A stretch of 64,000 nt of DNA, from NCBI RefSeq assembly GCF_022008365.1, contig NZ_JAIRBA010000023.1:1-64000 (forward strand), given 5' to 3'. How positions within the stretch are numbered: position 1 is the first letter of the stretch; every line of letters begins with the position of its first letter. Both the position numbers and the translations under genes were made by a program. Below, one piece after another: positions 27,311-35,523 of the stretch. The notes under the pieces are model-generated. The model did no database searches and was not told the origin of the DNA. It saw only the letters and a list, made by a program, of their open reading frames with translations. This stretch comes from Aequorivita vitellina (lineage in GTDB: Bacteria; Bacteroidota; Bacteroidia; Flavobacteriales; Flavobacteriaceae).

Positions 27311-27955
27311 ATGAAAATTAACGGTGAAGAAAATCTGGATGCCATGGTATTACCACACAGTTCGGTACACATTAGCAATAAAGCAAAATGTGATACTGAA
27401 AAAATGGATGCCATAAAATATCACTTTTCAAAGATTATGGAAACATTGGGTCTAGACCTCGATGATCCAAGTTTGCAAAAAACTCCAGAAAGAGTAGCAA
27501 AAATGTATGTGAACGATGTTTTTAAAGGACTGGACCAAAACAATTTTCCAAAGGTTTCTTTTTTTGAAAATACGAGTAATTATAAAGAAATGATTCTTGT
27601 AGATAACATCACGGTTTACTCCTATTGCGAACATCATTTTGTGCCTTTCTTCGGAAAAGCTGCCGTGGCATATATTCCTAAAGACAGGGTAATAGGATTG
27701 TCAAAAATTAATAGGATTGCGCAATTTGTTGCCAGTAAACCGCAGATACAAGAACGACTTACTATGGAGGTTGGCGAAAAATTTAAAGAGCTTTTACAAA
27801 CTGACGATATTGCAATTTATATTGAAGCCAATCATTTATGTGTAGCTTCGCGTGGGGTTAAAGACAACAACAGTACAACCTCAACTACTTTTTTCGGCGG
27901 AAAATTTGCGAAGAATAAAATGAAGAACAGATTTCTAAATTCAATACATAAATAA
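27311..27955 (+). CDS. folE: GTP cyclohydrolase I
   Basis: 214 residues. FolE converts GTP to 7,8-dihydroneopterin triphosphate, the first step of tetrahydrofolate (and biopterin) synthesis. The zinc ligands C106 and H109 in SYCEHHF and C177 in NHLCVASRG are present, as are KTPERVAKMY and the active-site run VIGLSKINRIAQF. The leading 30 residues are not conserved in the family. The gene is divergent from the ECF sigma gene and carries the same ECF promoter, so this copy looks stress- or signal-induced rather than purely housekeeping. Confidence 0.95.
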   Translation: MKINGEENLDAMVLPHSSVHISNKAKCDTEKMDAIKYHFSKIMETLGLDLDDPSLQKTPERVAKMYVNDVFKGLDQNNFPKVSFFENTSNYKEMILVDNITVYSYCEHHFVPFFGKAAVAYIPKDRVIGLSKINRIAQFVASKPQIQERLTMEVGEKFKELLQTDDIAIYIEANHLCVASRGVKDNNSTTSTTFFGGKFAKNKMKNRFLNSIHK

Positions 27956-27962
27956 TTTTTAT

Positions 27963-27995
27963 CCGAAAAGTGCAATCTGCACGTGAATATTTCGG
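27963..27995. other. Nested hairpin between convergent folE and ccsBA
   Basis: Outer arms CCGAAA / TTTCGG enclose the short hairpin GTGCA-ATC-TGCAC. It lies between two convergent stop codons and may stop transcription from both sides, but neither strand has a good T tail. Confidence 0.3.
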
Positions 27996-28005
27996 CACCT
28001 TTTCA

Positions 28006-31000
28006 CTAAACTAATTTATGTTTCTTATTCGCTTTATTTCTAAAATAAGCTATAAAAGATAAAACGAGCATTCCCGCGACTGTAATATATATCCACGCGG
28101 GAATTGGCATAGGGTCGCCAGCGGCATAGGAATGTAATCCGGACAGATAGTAATTCACCCCGAAATAAGTAAATATAATAGACCATATAGCCCAAAGGCT
28201 GACGATATTAAAAATCAGTTTCCCTCTAAGTTTCGGTACTAATCGCAGGTGTAAAACCACCGCGTAAAATATAACCGAAATAAATGCCCAGGTTTCTTTG
28301 GGGTCCCAGCTCCAATATCTTCCCCAGCTTTCATTGGCCCACATTCCTCCCAAAAAAGTGCCCACGGCAAGCGCAAAAATGCCAACGGTTAAAGCCATTT
28401 CGTTGACTATCGTTAATTCCTTGATGGCATTTTTAATTTTTTTAGTGGGTTTAGCACTGAACAGTATTAACGAAATAGCACTCAACACAGCAGACAAACC
28501 AAAGAAGCCATAACTAGAGGTAATGATGCCCACGTGAACCATAAGCCAGTACGATTTTAGAACGGGTTCCAAAGGTGTAATCTGCGGGTCCAGCATAGAC
28601 CCACCGTGTGCAAACCCCATCATAATCATGGCTACTAAAGCTCCGGCTGCTGGAATAAACGCATTTCTATTTTTGTAAAGCAGCAATCCGGAAAGCACCC
28701 CAATTCCCGAAATAAATACAATCGCCTCATAACCGTTACTCCAAGGAGCGTGTCCCGAAAGGTACCAGCGAACTCCTAAAGCAGTGACTTGAATGGTCAA
28801 GGCTAAAACCATCAATCTCAAGAGTGTTTTGGTTAAGAGGCGAATTATATTATTATATTTTGATCCCGACGAAAATACTTCGGCAAAACCAAGTATGACC
28901 ATAAACATACCCAACATGCTGTACGCTATCATCAGCCAAAAGAAAACGTTGAGACGATTATAGAGAATTTCCAAATTAACTTTTGAAGCCGACGGCACAA
29001 TGGCTTTTCCCCAAGTCTGCTGAAATTCACTTATGGCTTTAATACTCTTATCGGCTTTGTTCCAGTTTTCGGTTTTCAAGCCTTCTTTTACGCCATCAAA
29101 ATAAGGGGTTAACAGTGCATAAGCCGTCTCGTCTATCGCTACCGGGTTTTCTTCAGCGCTATAAATCCAGCTTCTCCAAGTTTGTGCTGGATCATTTTTT
29201 ACAGGAATGATGTTGGTATAATACCCAAAAGCAATACTGCTAAAAATATTGAAACGTTCGGTTACCTCAATAACGGCTTTGTCATATTTAGACTGGTCTG
29301 CTTTTCGTTTGCTGAAAGATTTGTTATCCTGTTCTTCCAATTTAAAAATTCCAGTATTCGGGTCTACTAGATTGGAATATGAAGTATAACCTTCTGCATT
29401 GGCACCGGTTTCCTTTAAAAGTTTGTCGCCTCCTTTAAGGCCTACTTTAATTAAAGGTTCATTGGCCCAATACCCAGGATCTACTTGCATAGAAATAAAC
29501 CATTGTTCGGGTGAAATGGTAACATTTCCTTTTTGATAGTTATCTTTTTTGTGAATTTTTCTGAGCAATTCCAGCGCATGCGTATTTATAGGTTTAATGC
29601 GACCTTGAAAATCCTGTGCTAAAAGCCGTCCGAATTTTTCAGCATGATTTAAGTCTATTATCCGGTTCGATCCTAGTTCGTTGAGTTTTGCGAACTGAGC
29701 GTTTGGGCCAACCTTTTGTTCCAATACGGTTGTAGTGTCACTTGTTTCCCCAATACTATTCTGGGCAAAACTGGAATTTGTACCAATTCCAAAGAGAAAT
29801 AGCAAAGGCAGAACCACAAACTTTTTTTTATGCATTTTCTTTAATGAATTATTCAAATTCCAGAAATGAGTTCCTTTCCAAAATAGGGTGAAAAACATTC
29901 CTGCAAACAGCAGGAAATACCCAAAATAGGTTACGGTTGTTCCCCACCAGTCAGCATTTACAGAAAGAATAGTTCCACTTTCATCTGGGAAGTAGCTCGC
30001 TTGAAAGAACCGATAACCGCGGTAATCCATAACGTTATTCATATAAATATGATGTCGTTTTTCTGAACCTTTATCAATGACCGTTATCTTACTTTCATAA
30101 GATGATGGATTATTTGATCCCGGATAGCGTTCCAACAGAAAATCGTCGCAACGCAATTCAAATTCCGTTTTAAGAATCTTCGATCCAAATCCCAAAGAGA
30201 CATCTAGCCCATTAATTTTTAAAGTTTTGTTTAGTTCGGTAACGCCTTTTCCACCTTTTATCAATAATGTATCAATTTCGTTGCCCGATCTTAATTCTAC
30301 TTGAATAACCTCCAAAAGATTTTTGTCCATCGGGTTGTTTTTATCGCCTTTGTAATAAACCATTTTTCCGTTGAAAGCACTTTCGGGAATAATAAAATTA
30401 GTGTTGCTTACCGTGTAAAGTGTTCTGTGATTCAGCGTATCCGTTTCATTCGCTTTAATATTTCCCGATTGTTGCGCCAACAATGTAGTATCAGTTATTA
30501 CGCCCTTTTGCTGCCCTTCCATAGACATGTATCGCCCATCTGTTGGGAGGGTAAGCATTAAAACGCTATCCTTTTCCCTTAGTTGAACCGCATCTTGAAC
30601 TGGGCTGTTATAACTGAAAATGGTACCGTCAATGTTTTTGATTTCACCTTCGGAAATATAATTATTTACCCTACTGCCTTTCCCTATGGTTACGATGTTG
30701 AGCATCTTCTTTCCCGATTCGGTTATTTGAAGGGAATCTTTAGCCAGTGGAATATAGTCTAGGGTTTTTAAAGAAATAACCTTGTCGTCAAACCGATAAT
30801 TTTGTTCGAAAGTTCTTTTGAATGGCCATTTGGTGTCTTTGGCATTAAAGTAAGACATCATATATGGGTTCTTGTCATAGACGCGCGTTTTATTTCCATC
30901 GCTGACGTTGAGTTTGAAATAAGTGAGGTCGCTAATAATTTCGTTGGTGGTCTGCCCTTCCTTTATTGGCATTTGCCCTTCAAAACTAACGTAGCGTGTA

Positions 31001-31296
31001 ATTGCGCCTCCAATAAACATAAAAATAAACGCCAAGTGAAATACCAGTATTGGCCACTTTTCTCGTCTTGTAAGGTTGTAAGTTTTAATATTTGCAACAA
31101 ATAAGAGTATCAGCCAAAGCATCAGAATTTCGAACCAAGTTGCATTGTAAACTAGTGTTTTTGCGGTGGGCGTATCGAAATCATTTTCCACAAAAGTTGC
31201 CACAGCCATGGAAATACCATATAGCAGCAAAAGCACTGTCATAGTTCGGGTGGAGAACAATATTTTTTGTAAGCGTGGCAATGCGTTTGAAATCAT
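28006..31296 (-). CDS. Cytochrome c biogenesis protein, fused ResB-CcsA (system II)
   Basis: 1096 residues. The N-terminal part (about 1-480) is ResB-like, with transmembrane helices near residues 15-35, 53-68 and 80-97, a large periplasmic domain and another helix around 460. The C-terminal part (about 785-1090) is CcsA-like with eight helices and the heme-handling tryptophan-rich motif WGRYWSWDPKETW (about residue 990). Together they export heme and attach it to apocytochrome c CxxCH motifs at the periplasmic side. A linker of about 270 residues joins the halves. The neighbouring di-heme lipoprotein and the SO2930 protein are likely clients. Confidence 0.93.
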   Translation of the reverse strand: MISNALPRLQKILFSTRTMTVLLLLYGISMAVATFVENDFDTPTAKTLVYNATWFEILMLWLILLFVANIKTYNLTRREKWPILVFHLAFIFMFIGGAITRYVSFEGQMPIKEGQTTNEIISDLTYFKLNVSDGNKTRVYDKNPYMMSYFNAKDTKWPFKRTFEQNYRFDDKVISLKTLDYIPLAKDSLQITESGKKMLNIVTIGKGSRVNNYISEGEIKNIDGTIFSYNSPVQDAVQLREKDSVLMLTLPTDGRYMSMEGQQKGVITDTTLLAQQSGNIKANETDTLNHRTLYTVSNTNFIIPESAFNGKMVYYKGDKNNPMDKNLLEVIQVELRSGNEIDTLLIKGGKGVTELNKTLKINGLDVSLGFGSKILKTEFELRCDDFLLERYPGSNNPSSYESKITVIDKGSEKRHHIYMNNVMDYRGYRFFQASYFPDESGTILSVNADWWGTTVTYFGYFLLFAGMFFTLFWKGTHFWNLNNSLKKMHKKKFVVLPLLFLFGIGTNSSFAQNSIGETSDTTTVLEQKVGPNAQFAKLNELGSNRIIDLNHAEKFGRLLAQDFQGRIKPINTHALELLRKIHKKDNYQKGNVTISPEQWFISMQVDPGYWANEPLIKVGLKGGDKLLKETGANAEGYTSYSNLVDPNTGIFKLEEQDNKSFSKRKADQSKYDKAVIEVTERFNIFSSIAFGYYTNIIPVKNDPAQTWRSWIYSAEENPVAIDETAYALLTPYFDGVKEGLKTENWNKADKSIKAISEFQQTWGKAIVPSASKVNLEILYNRLNVFFWLMIAYSMLGMFMVILGFAEVFSSGSKYNNIIRLLTKTLLRLMVLALTIQVTALGVRWYLSGHAPWSNGYEAIVFISGIGVLSGLLLYKNRNAFIPAAGALVAMIMMGFAHGGSMLDPQITPLEPVLKSYWLMVHVGIITSSYGFFGLSAVLSAISLILFSAKPTKKIKNAIKELTIVNEMALTVGIFALAVGTFLGGMWANESWGRYWSWDPKETWAFISVIFYAVVLHLRLVPKLRGKLIFNIVSLWAIWSIIFTYFGVNYYLSGLHSYAAGDPMPIPAWIYITVAGMLVLSFIAYFRNKANKKHKLV

Positions 31297-31458
31297 TTCT
31301 AATGTTCAAATTTTTTAATCCTTTAAAAAATAGCTTGCATTTTTAAACAATGCACCTCCTTAGAAGTTAGTTTAACTGGGGATAGATTCTTCTAAAAGAG
31401 ATGCATGTGAAAAAAATAATTCTAAAAAGGCTAAGTTTATAGTGTACTTAGCATATTT

Positions 31459-32727
31459 TTATAGTGATTTCAGATATTCAGTAAGATCATCCTTTTCTGA
31501 CCCCGTTAAGGCGAGATTATTTACTTCATTATATCTATTCACTACATCAGCCAAAGTTGCTGCGGAACCATCGTGGAAATACGGTGGGTGTTGCCAAATA
31601 CCTTTTAATGGGGTAACTCTCCATTGTTTGGTAGCAGATCGTTTCACATAATCTTTATCTGGTGCTACAGACGCACTTTGAGGGTGTAATTTTCCACCAT
31701 CAACAACATCGGTAAACAATGGTCCGGAGTGGCAAGTTGCACATTGTGCTTTTCCTGAGAAAAGTTCTTTTCCTCGAGTAGCCGCGGCCACATCAAAAGA
31801 ACCAACTGGTGGCGTTGGAGCCGAAATTGAGAATTGATACTCCTGTAAAGCCGGAAGTTTATCGGTTACTAAATCATCACCTTCTCTGTGATCTACTTCC
31901 AAATTTAGACGCGGATCTGCAAAATATCCATGACCACGCATTTGGGTAACGGCCACATATCTATTCCAATACGCAACTGGTCCTGCAGGTTCGTGTTCAA
32001 CATCGCCATCACCAGTAAAAATTGCTTTCGGCAAGCCATATAATCCATACGCGGGCGGAATAACCACTGGGTTATTAAGACCATCATTACTGTATCTAGG
32101 ATCGTATATTCCAGGGCCCCACGAAGCGTAAACGTCTTTCTGAGCTTGGGTTAAAGCTGGAGACAGAGAGATAATTAAACCGGGGTCTAAATCTCTATTC
32201 GGCCACCCGTCTAAACGGCTTCCTATTCCAGGAGCAAAAGAGTCATCAACAGTTGAGTGACAAAGCGCGCAAGTAATACCCATTCTATCCAACTTTAAAG
32301 TACCATCGGTATTTTGGCTCACTTCGCCCTGTACCCCAACAACGGCATTTAATTGTAATAAAACAAGCGTGGTTTGGGGGTCGTCTAAATCAACTTGTCC
32401 ATTTTGTATTGCTTCAACAACAGCGGGTGGCAAAGCCTCTGCGTCTACTTTTAAGCCCACAGCCAAGGCGGTATTTGGGCTTACTGCAGCTTCCACAACT
32501 TCATTCATTTGTAGCACATCTGTCCAAAATGATTCATCGCCAAAAGTGTCGTATCTAAATATTTCTTTTCCTTCTGCTACCAACTGCGCGTCCAACGGAG
32601 GCAAGTTTAAACTGCCTTCACCCGGAGCCAAGCGACCAGTATCGTCGTCATCATTACTACAACTATAAAGGCCAAGCGAAGCAATTACAGCTATTAACAA
32701 CGTAGAAATCATAAATTGTTTTTTCAT
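31459..32727 (-). CDS. Di-heme cytochrome c peroxidase-like lipoprotein (MauG/CCP family)
   Basis: 422 residues; lipobox LYSC, then an Asp-rich linker. Two heme motifs are seen: CALCH (about residue 155) and CATCH (about residue 330), the second followed by SGPLFTD and later FHDGSAATLADVVNRYN, the C-terminal signature of this family. Family members reduce hydrogen peroxide or carry out other two-electron oxidations in the periplasm. It has a good match to the ECF promoter pattern 75-105 bases upstream and a separate palindrome beyond it. Function as a classical peroxidase is inferred, not shown. Confidence 0.88.
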   Translation of the reverse strand: MKKQFMISTLLIAVIASLGLYSCSNDDDDTGRLAPGEGSLNLPPLDAQLVAEGKEIFRYDTFGDESFWTDVLQMNEVVEAAVSPNTALAVGLKVDAEALPPAVVEAIQNGQVDLDDPQTTLVLLQLNAVVGVQGEVSQNTDGTLKLDRMGITCALCHSTVDDSFAPGIGSRLDGWPNRDLDPGLIISLSPALTQAQKDVYASWGPGIYDPRYSNDGLNNPVVIPPAYGLYGLPKAIFTGDGDVEHEPAGPVAYWNRYVAVTQMRGHGYFADPRLNLEVDHREGDDLVTDKLPALQEYQFSISAPTPPVGSFDVAAATRGKELFSGKAQCATCHSGPLFTDVVDGGKLHPQSASVAPDKDYVKRSATKQWRVTPLKGIWQHPPYFHDGSAATLADVVNRYNEVNNLALTGSEKDDLTEYLKSL

Positions 32728-32802
32728 AATCTTTAGTTTTTATTTGTGAATTGATAAACTTCCCCTGATGCGGAAATCAATTCGGGGTTGAGATTCTTTA
32801 AC

Positions 32803-32832
32803 TTTAGATTAATAAACTACTGTTGGGTTACA
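32803..32832 (-). promoter_or_regulatory. ECF promoter of the di-heme lipoprotein gene
   Basis: Minus strand TGTAACC (32832-32826), 15 bases, AATCTAAA (32810-32803): the same boxes and the same spacer as the sigma/folE promoters with one mismatch in the -10 box. Transcript start would be about 70 bases before the ATG. Confidence 0.6.
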
Positions 32833-32835
32833 AAA

Positions 32836-32857
32836 AATCACAGATCATTTTGTGATT
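32836..32857. promoter_or_regulatory. Inverted repeat upstream of the di-heme lipoprotein promoter
   Basis: AATCACA-N8-TGTGATT, perfect 7-base arms, ends four bases before the -35 box. It could be an activator site. The half-sites point the opposite way to a CRP site (TGTGA-N6-TCACA). Confidence 0.3.
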
Positions 32858-32966
32858 ATGAAAAAATTTCACACGTTGAAGTCATTATAGGAAGCATAAA
32901 ATGAACTGAACAAAGACTTTACGAAGTAGCGTAATTTCTGATACGAACTACAGTCGTGACAAAAAA

Positions 32967-33653
32967 TTAGATATTGTAGCCTGTTTGAATATTTCGTCGT
33001 TTAACGCCAATTGTTACCAGATGCGATTTAACATCTTTTTCAAAGTTTCTTGGTCCACAGATGTAGAAGTATTGCTCTGTATTGCAGATTCTACTGGAAA
33101 GGTAATCCTCATCAATTTTCCCGAAAGTAATATTTCTAGATTTTACCCTACTTAAAATTAGCGATAGCTTGTTATTGAACATAGCCTTCAATCTTTTGTA
33201 GAACAGCACATCGCTCTTACTTTTGTCTGCATAAATTAAACTGTGCTCCCGTTTCACGTCAACACCGTTATCTGCAATAGTTTCGAAGATGGGAAAAAAA
33301 GCTGTAATTCCAGCGCCTGCGGCAATAAAGGTACCACTGCCTTTATATGCATAAGAATTCCACGGAGAAGATATTTGCACTATTTCATTTGGTTGAAGTT
33401 TTGAGATTGCCTCCGTAAGTCCTTTTCGAGGATACACTTTTATTATAAACTCCAAATGATCCTCCGCCGGAGTATTGGCAATTGTAAATGAAGCCACGGA
33501 AAGTTCAAAACCCGGTTTAAAAATACTTAGATCAACCACTTGTCCAAGTTCAAATTCAAACCTAAAAGGCTTTTCAATTTTTAAAAGAATAACGTTCTCG
33601 TTGATAGTTTCAACATTCAAGACTTTAACTCTGTACGGAAATATAAAACCCAT
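32967..33653 (-). CDS. Ferredoxin-NADP reductase-like flavoprotein
   Basis: 228 residues from the ATG at 33653 (a TTG two codons earlier is possible). An N-terminal FAD-binding beta-barrel (about 1-95) is followed by an NAD(P)-binding domain with GTFIAAGAGITAFFPI (about 107-122) and YFYICGPRNFEKDV near the C-terminus (CGP motif). The usual FAD motif RxYS is replaced by ASFTIANT, so flavin binding may differ. It is probably an electron-transfer partner of an unknown acceptor. It has an ECF-type promoter like the neighbouring di-heme gene. Confidence 0.8.
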   Translation of the reverse strand: MGFIFPYRVKVLNVETINENVILLKIEKPFRFEFELGQVVDLSIFKPGFELSVASFTIANTPAEDHLEFIIKVYPRKGLTEAISKLQPNEIVQISSPWNSYAYKGSGTFIAAGAGITAFFPIFETIADNGVDVKREHSLIYADKSKSDVLFYKRLKAMFNNKLSLILSRVKSRNITFGKIDEDYLSSRICNTEQYFYICGPRNFEKDVKSHLVTIGVKRRNIQTGYNI

Positions 33654-33677
33654 ATCCAATCGTTTTTTTGTTCACAC

Positions 33678-33707
33678 TTTGGATGTGTTTTTAGCCATTT
33701 GGTTACA
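33678..33707 (-). promoter_or_regulatory. ECF promoter of the ferredoxin-reductase-like gene
   Basis: Minus strand TGTAACC (33707-33701), 15 bases, CATCCAAA (33685-33678), one mismatch from the sigma/folE pattern, 25 bases before the ATG. Confidence 0.6.
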
Positions 33708-33991
33708 AATGAGGTTGTACAAGAACGATAGCTCCAATTCTCTGAAATCTGAAAAGCCAGCCATACAAGCACAACATTCAGTATTTGTCAACTCAAAAAA
33801 TAACCATTCAAAAACCGAAAAAATTATTTCTTGCCAGCACTTCAAAATATAATAATTGTTTTTACGCTCACTTATTGAGATTACCGGAAATCTTATTTAT
33901 TTTAGCAGGTTGAAGTATACCACTTAAAGTAATTCAAAAAATAAACCGTATAAAAAAGATTCTAAAAAAATAAAATTTTAATCTAGTTTAG
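33708..33991. other. Gap between the reductase gene and the defence cassette, no convincing gene
   Basis: The minus strand is open without an ATG from about 33,900 to 33,765, then reads a 30-residue frame (ATG 33764, stop 33672) that runs over the ECF promoter; I do not accept it as a gene. The bases near 33,940-33,990 are very A/T-rich and form the left flank of the cassette. No tRNA or direct repeat was seen. Confidence 0.5.
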
Positions 33992-34138
33992 TTTGCAGAA
34001 CACTCGGGAAGGAGTTACAATATAGTCAACTCGTATGCCCAAAACAGAAGACAACCGAGCATAGAAGATTTATACAAGATAGCCGAATTACTCAAAGTTG
34101 ATGTGAGAGATTTATTAACGGAGAGCCAAAATAAATAA
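33992..34138 (+). pseudogene. 5'-truncated XRE-type HTH regulator at the cassette's left edge
   Basis: The frame reads FAEHSGRSYNIVNSYAQNRR followed by QPSIEDLYKIAELLKVDVRD and a short tail: helices 2-5 of an XRE-type helix-turn-helix protein (48 codons kept). A TAG at 33989-33991 precedes it in frame and there is no ATG, GTG or TTG in the kept part, so the first 20-25 residues are gone. Its stop overlaps the methyltransferase start (TAATG at 34136-34140), as in an intact coupled operon. Such a protein would normally regulate the restriction genes; here that control is probably lost. Confidence 0.7.
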
Positions 34139-35523
34139 TGGAGAAATTGAAATTAAAATTTATTGACCTTTTTGCAGGACTTGGTGGCTTTCATAAAGCC
34201 TTACACGAACTTGGACACGAATGTGTGTTTGCAAGTGAACTCGACCCAACTCTGCGAAATGTTTATCAAACAAATTGGGGAATTGAAGCCCAAGGTGACA
34301 TTAAAAAAATAGTTGATAAAGAAATAGAAACTATTCCTCCACACGATATTTTATGTGCAGGATTTCCGTGTCAACCATTCTCAAAAGCAGGTAAACAATT
34401 AGGTCGTGACGATGATAGAGGAACCTTGTTTGACGAAATAGCAAAAATCCTTGAATTTAGAAAACCAAAATTTTTCATACTTGAAAATGTTCCGTTCATC
34501 AGACAACACGACAATGAGGAAACTTGGAATTATATGCACGAAAAACTTGCAAGTTTAGGATATGAAGTTAATAACCAAATTTATTCTCCTCAAGATTTTG
34601 GAGTTCCCCAACACAGAAAAAGAATTTTTATTGTTGGGTCATTAATTGGACTTGACCATTTTTCATTTGACGAAATAGACAATCAAAAATCAAATTTCAT
34701 TAACATTCATCAATTTATTGAAGAAAAGCCAAAATTGTTCAAGGAATTGCCGAAGGCAAACCAAGAGTGTCTCAAACTTTGGCAAACATTCATTGACCAA
34801 ATTCCAAATGAAACCAAACTACCCGGCTTTCCAATTTGGGGAATGGAGTTTGGAGCTACCTACCCTTATGATTCAACTCCGCCAAGTAAGATGCCAAAAT
34901 ATGAATTAGCCAATTACAAAGGGAACTTTGGCAAACAATTGACGCTTGAAATGACCAAAAAAGAGCAACTACACAATTTGCCAAGTTATGCAAGGGTTAC
35001 GCGAAAATTCCCTGATTGGAAACAACGATACATAAAGCAAAGCAGAGATTTTTACGATGACCATAAAAAGCACATTAGCGATGTTGTCGCTGAAATTGCT
35101 AAATATCCTTCTCAAAGTTGGCAAAAATTGGAATGGAACGTTGGCGACGGAGAAAGAAACATAAATAATTATATTATCCAATTTAGAGCTTCGGGAATTA
35201 GAGTAAAAAAAGCTGATTTTTTTCCTTCGCTTGTTTGTACTAATACGCAGATTCCAATCATCGGTTGGCAAAAACGATACATAACTAAAGAAGAAGGCTT
35301 AAAACTGCAATCTTTGGAAGGAATTTCATTACCTCAAAACGACAATGCTGCTTTTAAGGCTTTGGGAAATGCGGTCAATTCTAAAATAGTCAAATTAATT
35401 GCAGAAAAACTCATAAAGACACAACCCAAAGTTTTAAAACTAAATGGTGCTAAAAAAGTAATTAACGGAATACAAATAGATTCCAATGAAACAAGTGAAT
35501 TAAGCTATGAAAGAATTAAATAA
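34138..35523 (+). CDS. DNA (cytosine-5-)-methyltransferase
   Basis: 461 residues with the ordered m5C methyltransferase motifs: I FIDLFAGLGGF (8-18, SAM binding), IV GFPCQPFS with the nucleophile C78, VI FILENV (113-118), VIII QHRKRIFIVG (158-167), a target-recognition region of about 200 residues, and motif IX/X near the end (LQSLEGI..FKALGNAVN). It should methylate cytosine in the cassette's recognition site and protect host DNA. The recognition sequence cannot be predicted. It starts inside the stop codon of the broken HTH gene and overlaps the ATPase gene by 17 bases. Confidence 0.95.
   Translation: MEKLKLKFIDLFAGLGGFHKALHELGHECVFASELDPTLRNVYQTNWGIEAQGDIKKIVDKEIETIPPHDILCAGFPCQPFSKAGKQLGRDDDRGTLFDEIAKILEFRKPKFFILENVPFIRQHDNEETWNYMHEKLASLGYEVNNQIYSPQDFGVPQHRKRIFIVGSLIGLDHFSFDEIDNQKSNFINIHQFIEEKPKLFKELPKANQECLKLWQTFIDQIPNETKLPGFPIWGMEFGATYPYDSTPPSKMPKYELANYKGNFGKQLTLEMTKKEQLHNLPSYARVTRKFPDWKQRYIKQSRDFYDDHKKHISDVVAEIAKYPSQSWQKLEWNVGDGERNINNYIIQFRASGIRVKKADFFPSLVCTNTQIPIIGWQKRYITKEEGLKLQSLEGISLPQNDNAAFKALGNAVNSKIVKLIAEKLIKTQPKVLKLNGAKKVINGIQIDSNETSELSYERIK

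Noticed and set aside
32836-32857. AATCACA-N8-TGTGATT as a CRP/FNR site
   Set aside because: The half-sites are in inverted orientation relative to CRP and the spacing is wrong for FNR; kept only as an unnamed inverted repeat.
33672-33764. 30-residue minus-strand frame before the reductase gene
   Set aside because: It runs across the ECF promoter and its end coincides with the -35 and -10 boxes, so its apparent conservation would come from the promoter.
33992-34015. Short similarity GCAGAACACTC / GCAGATACTC between the two cassette edges (34.0 and 40.8 kb) as target-site duplication
   Set aside because: Imperfect, and the left copy lies inside the HTH coding sequence, so it is more likely chance.
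34000-34050. Reading the HTH remnant in another frame (LGKELQYSQL) with a frameshift
   Set aside because: The other frame reads SYNIVNSYAQNRRQPS continuously into the regulator's C-terminal part, so one truncated frame explains it without a frameshift.
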